Shown: positions 34,409-46,589 of the stretch, one piece after another | Numbering within the stretch: position 1 is the stretch's first letter | How the letters are laid out: each line of letters begins with the position of its first letter | Assembly: GCA_036023115.1 (NCBI GenBank) | Contig: JAYKKT010000079.1 | Coordinates: 10,593,501 to 10,657,500, forward strand | DNA from: Brasenia schreberi | Taxonomy: Eukaryota; Streptophyta; Magnoliopsida; Nymphaeales; Cabombaceae | Direction: 5' to 3' | DNA length: 64,000 nucleotides | Translations under genes and position numbers: made by a program | Notes under the pieces: generated by a model | Seen by the model: the letters and a program-made list of their open reading frames with translations, nothing else | Databases searched by the model: none | Told to the model about the DNA's origin: nothing

Positions 34409-37400
34409 ATTGTTGGTACCAAAGGGGGATTTAGGGTACCAACGACTTGTTTGAGATCCCTATGCCAACCCGGTTAGGCATCCAGACTCGTTCCGTAGTA
34501 GATGGTGGGTATAAGTTGGATGTTTGTCCAGTTAGAGGTCTAGACCCGTTCCATAGAAATATCAAAGTAGACCTGGATTTTAGAGCTTATTCAAGAAGAG
34601 ATTTGATCCAATCCAAAAGGGAGCAGCATGCTTCATGATGATGTCACCCAGTGGGCCTTAGGGTAGGCGGTCCAGCTCTCAAGCAAGTCCCTGAGCAGGG
34701 CGTCCCCATGACCGTGAAAACTGAGCCCCTAGGCCTAGTCCAGTTGCATGTGAGGCCCAGCATTGCACCCCACTCGATCAGTTTTGATGATACAAGGCTT
34801 ATATTGATTCACATAATCTAGCCAAGGCTATGAAGACATGTATTTGATCTGGTTGACATATACGCTTTCATCCACATTTGGTTCATATGGCTCGATCTTA
34901 GTCCACACCTAACACAAGTCCCAGCGCAAGGAACCTGACCCTGCTTCAGTTTGCATTTGCTAACCTGTTCAAGGACATCCATTCATGTATAGGATGGCCT
35001 GATTCAGCAACATACATTCATTTATGTCTTTTACATAATTTTTGTATAGTATCTTCATAAAGATAATATATATGTATGTATGTATGCAGGGGGTCACTTA
35101 TATAAAAGTATACATTAGGAAGGATTTAGAGCTCATGCCTTCCATGCCTAGTTGACCCACATCTGGTCTAGCCTAGGCTCGACCTCAACCTGAGACTTGA
35201 CTCAAGCAGATCGCCCCACATTTCAAGACTTATTTAGCCATGTCTACAAAAGTATATGTGAATTATTTTATCGAGCAGGGTCAAGCCTGAACATTTTGGG
35301 TCAGCCAAACGTCCTAACATTTTTTTATATATGTGATGTTATATATATAGGCATGTATATAAAATTGGCAAAATTTTCACAAAACTATAATGGAATCTTA
35401 GTTCTCATGACATGTAAGAAAAACTAATATCGTTAGCTAGAATGTCTCAATTTGATTAACTATTGAAATTTCATGTCTTTAATTGATTAATGATGAAAAA
35501 CCTCAGGTATCTTATAAAATATTGAGAAATTGGGAAAACTTCACAGAACTACCTTGCATTTTTGTATTGATTTGATATGAAATTTGGGACTATATGGGGA
35601 TGCTCTCGAATTTATTTGGACTTGTAGTGGAAGAGAAATATTGCTTATATTTCGAAATATCTGGTCATCTCTTTGCCTCATACTTTTGTGCCACATTTGA
35701 CGGGTTTGACCTTGGTGGGGCCCAGACGGTTGAGAAAGTGGTGATAATAATTCCTATTGTCAGGATGATTATAACTTTAAAGTTATGAGTACAAAAGGGT
35801 TCTAATAGGTCTCTTGTATGTATGAGCAGTGACGATGGTAACATCGAGAGTCCGTAAGGTTGCTATGATAATAATCAATGGAGGTTGGTAAATTTTGATA
35901 TTAATGGTAAAATATAAGATAGGATAAAGATAATATTGACTGAATAATGTAGAATGCTATGGGGTTTTACGAGAATTAGAATAATGATAACCTTCATTGG
36001 GGTTTTAGAAGAGTCGAGATATTTATTCAGTCGAGATAAATTTGGGACTATATTAGAATAATGATAACCTTCACTTGAAGTTGTATTGTACTTATAATAA
36101 AAGAAATAATGTTGTAAATCTTGACATAGTTAAGGTAAAGGTTATGTAGGGTGATTGTGTCTGTAATGAAAATAAGTTTGGATACAAGGATGAGTTGTAC
36201 TAAAACAGGTCTCATTGTCCAAATTTAGCTTTTTGAATGCTATCATAAACTATATTTGAAAGATGGAGAGTTAGTCTTGAGATTCCGTGCACTTGTTTTG
36301 CTTTTAATCAGCATGGTCAATGTCTTTAAATTTACATAAAAATTATTTTGCTTACTTGGATTGACTAAATAATTAATTCTTTGAGTTTGTCTTACAAATG
36401 AATATTTTGTGTTTGAACAGTATAAGGATTGCGTTCAATTATTTAACAAGTGTTTTTGTGCTTGAATTAGAAAAATGTGATTTGTTAATTTTGAGTATCT
36501 AGCAAAAATGTTTATTGAATTTAGTAGTGTTCATTATTTGTTGCTAGAAAATTATTTAAGCGCTTGTTTATCAAGTGCTTCAAAGATTTGTATTGCAGAG
36601 TGAAATTATTGTTTTTGCTTAGTTTGATAAAATTTTGATAGAAGCTAAGATGTCCTACTTATTGATACATTATTTGATCTTTTGATGGTTAAATGGTTCT
36701 TGGATGAATTGTTTGAATTTTGTGTTTTCATGTAATTAATTTAGTATTTTGATGGGTTTGAGTGTTCTATAAAATTTATGAAGAATTTCCAATGAGTAAA
36801 ATGACTATGTATTTTCTTATGTAAATGATCGTTGATTTAAATACATGTTGATAATATTGGATCACAAGTTGATGGATTAAGACAATTTTGAGTTGCTTTA
36901 AATTTTTGTGAGAATTTACTAAAATTGTTGAGTTTTAAGAAATTAAGGCAAGCTGATCATAAAGATATTCTTGGGCTCAAGTAGAGGCCTACAGAACAGG
37001 TGATGCCACTCTCGTTGGCTAGTGGGTAAGTGATGCCCCATGAGAATTTATTTTCAAGTTGAAATAATTTGTCATAGATTTTATTTGGATAATCGGGTTT
37101 TCTCGAAACCCAAACTCAGGCCCGGTCAAACCCGGTAACACCCACCTTACTCCCGTCAGATCAGGCGGGTCTTCATTTAAACTTGAAGTACATGTTTAAA
37201 ACGATTAAAATTATAAAAAGCAGTCAAAAGACAAAAATAGTGTTGCCATTGCACGAGTTAGGAAAAGAGGACGGATGATGAACTCGCACGACTTCATAAA
37301 CGGGAGCGGGAAGTACCGGCGGTGGCCTTGAAGACGTTGCTCCCGCCGGTGGCTTAATTACCGGGAAAGGAGAGGATATTCATGTAATTCCACATACAAA

Positions 37401-37424
37401 AGAAAGGAGATATTCCCGGCACCT
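34409..37424. other. No recognised gene upstream of GPT
   Basis: About 3 kb of AT-rich intergenic DNA. Short frames near 34447, 35197 and 35594 have no recognised similarity. GC content rises sharply from about 37230 towards the GPT gene. Confidence 0.5.
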
Positions 37425-38136
37425 CCCGCTACAAAAGATCTCCCTGCATTTCGCTTTCTCGCCGCGAGAGAAGGATTCGTCTCTCTCAGACAAGGGAGGA
37501 AGAAATCTGCGGTTTCTTTTCCTTCTCTTTTATAATAAGTCCTTTTCTTTTTTCTTTCTCCTTCTTGGATTCGTTTCAGAGAGAAGCTCTCCGGGGCCGA
37601 TCATAACTTGTCGACGAACCACGGATAAATCGGATCTCTCTCAGGTACATGGACTCTATCGTCGTAAAGCTCGTGGAATCGGCCGTTTCTGAGTTAACTT
37701 GTGCTACTTTTGGTTCCCTTCTGGCTTCTCGCTTGTAGGCGTTGTGAGGGTCATCGTCATTTTTGATGATTCCAGTCAAAATGGCATCTTTAGTTGTTTC
37801 CCACAATGGAATCTGTTTTACTTTCACGTTTCACTTTCTTCCCTCCAGAGATCATGGATTCGGGGATTTCTGCCGAGATTCTCATTTTATTCGTCTTTCT
37901 TGGCGATTATGGTGTTATTGGCGTTTCATTTTATAACGCTTGAAGATCTGATCCCAATCATGCATGCGTTTTTCTTTTCGGTTTTCACAGGGTCTATTTG
38001 ACTTCACGCTCAAATCATAACTAGAGAAGTTCTCTAAATTTCACTCTGCTTTCCTTTCTATGTTGTGCAGTATCCTACCGATTGAGAATCGCCAACTCCT
38101 GTATCTTCGTACCGACGTGAAGGGAAACACGTGATC
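37425..38136 (+). promoter_or_regulatory. GPT 5' leader with probable leader intron
   Basis: A pyrimidine-rich leader begins around 37450. A splice donor CTCTCAG/GTACAT (intron from 37645) and an acceptor TTGTGCAG (to 38070) would remove a 426-bp intron from the 5' untranslated region, leaving a short leader before ATG 38137. TTATAAAAAG at 37211-37220 is a possible TATA box, although the distance to the leader is uncertain. Inference from consensus signals only. Confidence 0.4.
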
Positions 38137-41100
38137 ATGATTTCCGCTTTGAAGCAAACCGCTTCGCCTTTCACTTTGGCACCCGAACTTCTTCCTCATA
38201 AAGCTCAGAATGGGAAGCTAACTTTTTCTCCCATCTCTTCCGCTTCATCAAAGAAAAGCCCATCCAAATTGGGTTTTCTTGTGTCGAAGCCCCTACATAT
38301 CTCTTCATTCTTCCCGCTTCAATCCATCGCAACATTGAGAAGCCGCAGACTTGAGATCATCTCGAAAGCATACGAAGCTGATCGATCCGATCCTCTGAAC
38401 GATCCGCGCTCGGAAAATATTGGGATCTCGAGTGAGGCAGCGAAGGCGGCCACTGCTCAGAAGGTGAAGATCGGCATCTATTTCGCGACGTGGTGGGCTC
38501 TGAACGTCGTGTTCAACATCTACAACAAGAAGGTTCTTAACGCGTTTCCTTATCCATGGCTGACCTCGACTTTGTCTCTTGCCACGGGTTCGTTGATGAT
38601 GCTAGTGTCATGGGCAACGAGGATCGCGGAGGCCCCGAAGACGGATCTGGATTTCTGGAAGGCCCTTGCTCCTGTAAGCTGTTGAACTCTGAGGAATTTC
38701 ATTTTTAGGCTGTTCTTAGTGGATTTTCTTCCACTAACCGGTTCTGCTTCTGTTTTATTGTGAAAGAATGGAGCTTGTTTTGAAGCTTTTTTTCTTTTTG
38801 TCCTTGATTTTCGATGTCGTAGTGTTTTATTTCAAGTTTGATCAATTCAGTGAAAGTGCTGGTTTGCCTTTCCTAAAATCAGGTTTTTAGCATCGATATG
38901 CTGAGGGCTTGAGATTTTGGGAGCCAAACGTTTGATGTTTTGCTCTCTCTCTCTCTCTCTCTCTCGTTATTCCAGAAGCAATCTTTTCCAATTTGGCTGC
39001 TGATGAAAAATCTACACGTATTGGAATATCTCACGACATATTTTTCTCGAAAAGGAATACTAATCGATGTTTAGTTGATGTCTTCCATTTTTCTTATCAC
39101 CGGAGTGTTGTGTTGGTTTTCTTCTCTTCCTTAAACCGAGACTTTCCTATTCTACTTTGTACCTGTACTGCGGGCTCCTCGACATCATGGCGATATATGA
39201 GTTGTTCAATTTTTAGCTGATTTCTTCAGTTTTCTTTTCTTGCCACCCGAAGTTTCGTGTTGGTTTTCTTCTCTTCCCTAAGCCGAACTCTTCCGGTTGT
39301 AGTTTGTATCAATACCACGGACTCCTCGCCATTATGGTGATACTCGCATTAAGCTTTCCTTTTCTGAAAGCCGTTTTGATTTGGGAGTCTGTTTTTACCC
39401 TTAAAAAGTGAAGATTTCCGTGCTGGTAAGTTTTAGACGCTTTCGTCATGCAGGTAGCTGTGGCGCACACCATCGGGCATGTGGCTGCGACAGTTAGCAT
39501 GTCAAAGGTCGCCGTGTCCTTTACGCACATCATCAAAAGCGGTGAACCAGCTTTCAGCGTGCTCGTTTCCAGATTCCTGTTGGGTGAGACCTTTCCTGTG
39601 GTTGTCTACCTTTCTCTGCTCCCGATCATTGGTGGTTGCGCGTTGGCGGCCGTCACGGAACTTAACTTCAATATGACCGGTAAAAAGTTGTTTTCGTTTA
39701 CCTTCTGCTCTCCTGGTACAATCTAAAACAAATCCTCCATTGCTTTTTCATGGTCTGGTCGAATGACTCTGACTTCTGAGTGTGCCACCACGTGCTAATG
39801 GATTCCCTTCTTTAATGTAATTATTTTTTATCATTAAGGTGTCAGAAGATATCGTCATCTTCTGATGAAATGAAGACGTAAACTGATTTTCAGATAGCAG
39901 TCTTCAGAAATCAATGCTTGAGATCGATGGTGGTGCTTTTGTGTTAGTGAAGGACACGGGAAATCTCTAATGACCTAACTAACCGTTTTGTGTATAGGAT
40001 TTATGGGTGCAATGATTTCGAACCTGGCTTTCGTGTTCAGAAACATATTCTCCAAAAGAGGAATGAAGGGGAAGTCTGTCAGCGGGATGAATTATTATGC
40101 TTGTCTGTCTATGCTTTCCCTACTGATTCTTACACCGTTCGCTTTGGCTGTGGAGGGGCCCAAGATGTGGGCTGCTGGTTGGGAAACTGCTCTTCGTCAA
40201 ATTGGTCCGCATTTTGTTTGGTAAGTTTGATAAAAAGGGGGCAATTCTGATTGGCTCTTCTTTGAGTTTAGTCTCATAGTAGTTGTTCTCTTTAGCCTTC
40301 TTTAGGTTTAGTTTGCATTTTCCTCCTTGCATCTGATTCTTTTGCTCAATAAATATCTGAAATGATTACAGTTACTTTCTGCTGTTACTATTGTGTATAT
40401 GAATGCTATACTATTATACTCACTTGTCTTCGTATTTGTGGCCAATTCCTGTTTGTCATAACCCAGAGTAACCTCATACTTGGTTGAATTTAATACGGCA
40501 ACTTAAAATTCTGATATTTTGTTATCACATCACTGAGGTCCGTATCTGTGCATTCAGTGATTCGTCTTCTACCATGGGCTTCTAAATGACATGCCTTTTC
40601 TTATGCTTATGAAAAATCCAGCCACTGCAAGCAACTTGAATTACTAGTCATTTTGTACGATTTGAAATTCATAATTTAGACATTTTTGTTTCCCCATCGG
40701 TAAAAGCACTACTTCGTATTTGTGTCAGTTGGTTGCTTCAGCTAACAAACGGAGAGGACTCCAATACAGATGTACCCAGTAATTATTGAAGGATGAGATT
40801 GTGTAGAAATTAGCATGGAACTCTGCTAGCCTTGACGTTCATCCTTATTTTGAGCTCTAGGAAAGGCGCCTTCTCTTTTGCTCTTGCAGTTTTTCGTTAT
40901 TTTTCTACATTATGCTTTTACCCATGGGAATATTGTTGCCAAATGATTCATACCATTTTATTTTTCCGAGTGTGATCTCAATACTCGGAGTGATTCTCTG
41001 GTTCACTTTTATATTGTCTTCCTATTGAAATTATGTCAAAATCAAGTTGGAATGTTTCTTAAGATGTTGGGATCTTTTGGGATGCCTGATGCTGTAGTTT

Positions 41101-42487
41101 GCAATAAAAACGAACTTTTGTGGCTCACAAAAGTAGGACCATGAATGATTTTTGAATCTTTGATGAAGCATATGTCTCAATCTCAAGATTTTTTTACAAC
41201 AGAAAAGGACAAGCGAGGAAGTGAAATATCTCTCATAATTGTGTCCTTTACTTAAGGAGCCTAGGCTATCGTTCAGTTGACTGTTTGCTGAAGAAATTAG
41301 ATAATTGGAGTAAGCTAGATTCAATGTTGTAGTGTCATGTTGTACGATATGGAGAATAGACGCTGATTTGGGTACCTGTATCATTTTTGCCCATTTATCG
41401 GTGCACATTGTACCATATCATATTCACATATTATCATAGCATATCATGCGATATATTTGATTTCTGTGTTTTTTCTTTTCTTATTTTTTAAATTATTTTT
41501 CCTCATTAAATGCTGAAATAGAGCCTATTACCTTATCGTACTAATATGGTATGCCGTACCAGTATCTCTGCTCTCTTTAGTATGTCTGGCACGATATTTT
41601 TACCATCTCACATGAACTGATTTTAATTGTTTAGATGGGATCTCTGATGTTTTGCTTCTAATTTTTCTGATGGTTGTAGTAAGCAATATAAATTACTTAT
41701 CTGGTTTCCCCAGTCTATTGTTGCTTTGTGGATAGTGTTGCGGATGACTTTCTGTTAATTTATTATTATTCCTGATTTTCGATCCCTCATATTTCATCCC
41801 TTTTGGTCCATGGAGAATTTATGTGGAAACTTTCAAGGTGGCTTTCTTTGTATCAGACTCTCTCTTTTCCGAGTACAAATTTTCACTTGGTTTGGCTTCG
41901 GTTTGAGTGAGTCAGGTGGGTTGCAGCTCAGAGTGTGTTCTACCACTTGTACAACCAAGTCTCCTACATGTCATTGGATGAGATATCACCCTTGACCTTC
42001 AGTGTTGGCAACACCATGAAGAGAATCTCGGTCATCGTCTCATCCATCATCATTTTCCACACGCCTGTGCAACCTGTCAATGCTCTCGGTGCTGCCATTG
42101 CCATTCTTGGAACCTTCTTGTATTCACAGGTAAATATATCCAGCTTTTTAGGCATACTTTTCTTCTGCATTGGGGTTGTTGCTACAAAGGGTCGATCAAC
42201 CTAACTAGGTTGACAAGCAATTGATAGATTACCGAAGAAGCAAATGAACCTACTACTAGTAAATCCGGAGCCCCATATGGGTGGTCTCAACGCGGCAAAC
42301 TTGATAATGATCCTGAACTGGAATATGGCCTTCAATCCCCTTAGTTTGATTGCACCATGATGAAATTTGTCTAACTCTGATTCACCACCTTGAACTGTGT
42401 ATAGATTGTTGGTGTCATTTACCACTTGTTAACCTCTGTCATCTATATTATTTCTGGTGTTATGGAACCGTGCAGGCAAAGCTGTAA
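38137..42487 (+). CDS. GPT: Plastid glucose-6-phosphate/phosphate translocator, five exons
   Basis: Coding exons 38137-38673, 39454-39679, 39998-40220, 41916-42129 and 42476-42487 join in frame across GT-AG introns to 403 residues. ATG 38137 is used because MISALKQT resembles the start of known GPTs. Residues 1 to about 78 are a serine-rich plastid transit peptide; the mature part starts near AYEADRS. The drug/metabolite transporter fold carries KIGIYFATWWALNVVFNIYN, KKVLNAFPYPWLTS, HIIKSGEPAFSVLVSRF, IGGCALAAVTELNFNM, GKSVSGMNYYACLSML and YHLYNQVSYMSLDEISPLTF, and ends FLYSQAKL. GPTs exchange glucose 6-phosphate for phosphate across the inner envelope of heterotrophic plastids, feeding starch synthesis and the oxidative pentose phosphate pathway. 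Triose-phosphate, PEP and xylulose-phosphate translocators are less likely given the near-complete match to GPT signature blocks. No disruption is seen. Confidence 0.95.
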
Positions 42488-42754
42488 GAGTTGCAGTACT
42501 ACATCATTCACCGGTGAAACGTTGAATCTTGCAAGGTTTCTTTTGAGGCGAGTACTCGATTTTGTATGTTTCATTTGACAGGTTTTGGTTATTATGAAGT
42601 ATCTATCACATATTCATCTTAATTGTTTTTCCATGTTTTAGGTTATTAGTGTATGGCGCGGATTAGGATCGCTCGTCTGGGCTACAATGGATAAGTACCC
42701 GCACCTTTGGAATAATGAGAATCTAAAATGTAGAATCTTCTTATTGAGATTGCT

Positions 42755-42760
42755 AATAAA
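42755..42760 (+). terminator. Candidate polyadenylation signal of GPT
   Basis: AATAAA, 268 bp after the GPT stop codon, in a T-rich 3' region. A consensus match only. Confidence 0.45.
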
Positions 42761-42799
42761 GTTTGCATTCCTCTGCTGCAATTGAATTGAAAGTTCTGT

Positions 42800-43905
42800 T
42801 CCCTTAGAAAAGAGGATATTTGTAGACTGTGCCACGCTTGTGGACTATGTGCGATATTTGTAGACTGTGGGCATTAGCTTTTTGTCATCAAATAAATATC
42901 TGTGAAGAGGTCTTAGCTCACAACAATCACAGCCTTTTCACATGCTCTATCCTAAAAATACTTTTTAATCTAGTCCCTCCAATTCTAGCCATATTCGAGT
43001 TCCTTCCTCCTATCCGTGCATTTTCCTTTTCAGAGTTTATACAGTTAGAGCTCAGTGTTTAAACAGAACGTAAAGAATATCTTGACGTTTTCATAAAATT
43101 TATCTCTTGATGATTTGATTCAAGTATATCAACAATTTTATAAGATAGACCTTTATTTAAAAAGGTTTGCATTTCAAATATTGTAAAACCACCACTTTTT
43201 TATAAATTCAAAGGCCGATTTTATCAAGTCAATCTTTAACAATTGAACTTCACTCGTCTAAACTCTTTATTTTTAAATTAAAACAGTTTAAAAGAAATCA
43301 TTAGTGTATTTGTGATCACTTTAGTCTGGATTAGCGCAGGGAAACCGGCTAATTCTTTAATAAAGTCGGACTATAACTGAAATTCAGCGAAAAGAAAGGG
43401 GCTAGCCTGAAAATGATTCGAGAGTCGGACAGTATTTGGAAAATACCGGCGGTAAGGGGCTACCACAGCCCGAGAATGCGGACGGTTGATGAGAGACGTG
43501 GCCCACAGAATCAAATAATTTGTGGGAACTTTTGAGAATATCTATCTGCTTTCACGTGATTGTTATGGTGTGCCAAACCTTCCCCTACGTGACCTTCTGT
43601 CGCCCCATCATATATAAGCTTGTTTTTCTTCCATACCGTAGACGTAGCCCACTGATTGGGGGTTTGCATCCTCTGATAAGTGGTCAGGTCTTCGATACTC
43701 TGGTGCGTATCTCGTAGAGGTCTGCTTAACCCATCCTTGCCTTACAGAAAAAAAAAAATCTGACCGTACCGGTACCATCTCTCTCTCTAAAAAAAAATTC
43801 ATGGGTCGGCAAACCTGATGGCTGGCAACAGAACCACATATAGCTTAGTTTGGCTCGTCCTAAGCTCCTTGACAGCCTCTTCATGAAAATGACAAGCCGG
43901 ACACA
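42800..43905. other. No recognised gene
   Basis: Intergenic AT-rich DNA with a more GC-rich patch at 43400-43720. I recognise no protein or RNA gene. Confidence 0.5.
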
Positions 43906-43907
43906 AG

Positions 43908-43910
<3 letters not shown>

Positions 43911-43952
<42 letters not shown>
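43911..43952. repeat. (TA)n microsatellite
   Basis: About 20 uninterrupted TA units. Confidence 0.95.
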
Positions 43953-43956
<4 letters not shown>

Positions 43957-44042
43957 AAATTCAAATATCAATTGTTCATCTTTTTAAATGGTTAAGATTT
44001 ATTTGAATATAGTAGTATATAACATTGCTAACATATACCAAG

Positions 44043-44103
<61 letters not shown>

Positions 44104-45500
44104 GATGATGAAAAATACTCATATAAAAACTCTATCTAAACCAACCGCAACATTCAATCAAATATTATTAATAATTAAGATTCAAAATAATAAAGTAAAA
44201 TTTTGGTGGACTTTTACAAGATAATTTAGTCATTATGCACAATTTTCACTTGTTTCCAATATCAACCATCTATGAATAGGATAATTGAAATTGGTTTAGA
44301 TGAGTTTACAGTATGAGTGGTTTGCATCTTGTATCACCTTTCTCCCTTTATACATACATATATATAGAGAGAGAAAGAGACACATATATAGAGAGAGAAA
44401 GAGAAAGGAAGTTGGTAGAAAGCCTATTATATTACATTACTTGATCATCGTCATCGTCCATGCAGTTTATCAGTTGGTGATGATCAAAGTACTCATCATG
44501 AGTAGTATTTAATGTACCAATATGAATTAAATGACCTTGATTCTCGTATTGATGCTGATGTGCAACTCGATCTGTGTTGTTCATGCGATCGTACTGACGA
44601 CATAAATTATCTAGTAGAGTATGGTATGAGATGGTGTCACATGTCTTAGTTTCTCTCTCTATATATACATATAGATAGATAGATAGATAGAGAGCATAGT
44701 TTATGCACACACTCATGAATGCTTAAATCTACTTGAAAATCTTATTTGCATGATCAATTATGAAGATTTGATTTTTAAAAGTATTGTATATACCATGAGT
44801 GCAATAATTGCAAAGTATGAAAATAATAACTTTACTTTTCACTTTTAAATTTAAACATGTATCACTGATAGTACATATCGAACAATTGATATCTTTAAGT
44901 GGATTTGAGTATTAATAGATTTACACGTATATCAATTTCTCTCTCTCGCTCTATATGTAGTATATGGTATTCATGTTTAAATCTTAAAAAATCTCCACCT
45001 TTCATTATCATGATCAACAATAGAGATTTAAATTAAAAGTATCGTTATTTTTTGGTACTTTTCATTGAATGCATAAGGTACATTAAATACTTTTTTTTAT
45101 CACCGCAACTACAACCATTATCTCAAAGATTGAACAATTAAGATAATAAAATAGATTTGAGCACAGATAGAGTCTGAGCATTTACTACATCCTCTCTCTC
45201 TCGATATATATATATGTGTGTGTGTATGTAGAGAGAGAGAGAGAGAGCATAGTTCACACACATTCATCCATTCTTCAATCTCCTTAAATATTTTCAATAT
45301 TCTATCGATATAATCAATAGTAGATATTTGAATTTAAAAGCCTTTAATGCACTATATAAAGTAAAAATAGTATTTTTTGTATTTTAAATTCAAATCTCTA
45401 CAGTAGATCACATTGATGAAACAATAAAGATCTTTGAGTGGATTTGATTGGGTATACGTATATACCAATTTCTCTTTATGCATATATATATATATATGCT
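43953..45500. mobile_element. Cluster of foldback (MITE-like) elements bordered by microsatellites
   Basis: Several ~250-bp AT-rich units follow one another at about 44100-44340, 44690-44950, 44960-45190 and 45240-45480, with a half unit at 43953-44046. Units at 44690 and 45245 start GAGCATAGTTYAYRCACAC and end RTATAYCAATTTCTCT. Each holds an imperfect palindrome of the type GATTTGAATTTAAAAG ... TTTTAAATTCAAATC. Borders are TA, GA/CT or GATA repeats (for example 44047-44098, 44365-44405, 44655-44692, 45190-45248). Another unit lies at 19985-20245. No coding capacity. Confidence 0.6.
44047..44098. repeat. (TA)n microsatellite
   Basis: About 25 TA units, bordering a foldback unit on each side. 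Confidence 0.95.
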
Positions 45501-46002
45501 TAAGCTTTTACATTCAAGGACGTGTCTAGCTCAACTGATTCCCCAAGTCATATGTTAGTGGGAACAACCATTTGTCCATTTTTCTCCTTGCCTTAGCAGC
45601 AGCCCCAGCTGAAGATGACAGAGTTGGAGGGTTGGTAATTTGAAAAGTTGGTAGGCGTTGGTTCAATATGCAAAGTCAAATTCGAGCTACTTTGTCACCC
45701 ACCAAACCTTGAGATATGAGCATAAGATGCAGCGTGGGTTGAGGAGCTGGCCATTCTTCCTTTTCTTCCCATCCGGAAGGGTGACACGGTAGGTAAGCTA
45801 ATTAAATCTGTTTTCGTCTTTTATAATGCTATGGTTCCAACACTGGAATCATGAATAGAACCATTAGAATTTTTTCCAACTAGAACCGAACCATTATAAT
45901 TTTTTCCAACTAGAACTGGTTCTAGTGGTTCCACGAATACTTCTAGGCCCATGCACATTTCTCCGGAAAGAGAGGTGGTTGTACCGCGTATCCCATGTTA
46001 TA

Positions 46003-46043
46003 TACACACACGCATATATATATATGTGTGTGTGTGTGTGTGC
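46003..46043. repeat. CA/TA/TG microsatellite
   Basis: CACACGCATATATATATATG followed by a TG run. It lies just right of a GGTTCC-rich block (45825-45945) similar to that at 26440-26625. Confidence 0.85.
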
Positions 46044-46589
46044 GAGCGCGTGCGTGCATGCACAGGATGCGCTTGACACCTTATATCTCTATTATAACAT
46101 ATTGTAGAATGGCAAAGAATTCAAGCAAAAATATTTATTATGGTGGAGTAAGATTCTGAAAATACAACAAATGACGAAAATGTTTGTTATAATGAAGTAT
46201 TTTCTGGATCTATTATAAAGAAGGAGATTAGATTTGATTGTTTGAGTGGTTGTATGATGAAGTTTAAGATACATTTGTTTGCTATGAGGGTGATAAACTT
46301 GATTATTTACTTGTATTTGGGACGGCTGATGTACTTTGTAGTTAGGATGAGTTCATTGAGTATGTAATAAATATTAAAGAAAAGCATAATATTATTATTG
46401 TTATTTTTTGTTATAAGAGTAAAAGCATAACAAGTAAGGTATGACTTGGGTATAAAAAAGTGATAAATATATGAATAAAAATGTTGATGTTGTAAATATT
46501 ATGTAGACGGGTACTAAGAAGGTAGGATAACCATTTTTACTAATAGGAGAGATTGCAATCGATAGTTATTAGAAGTTGAATGTGATCAA

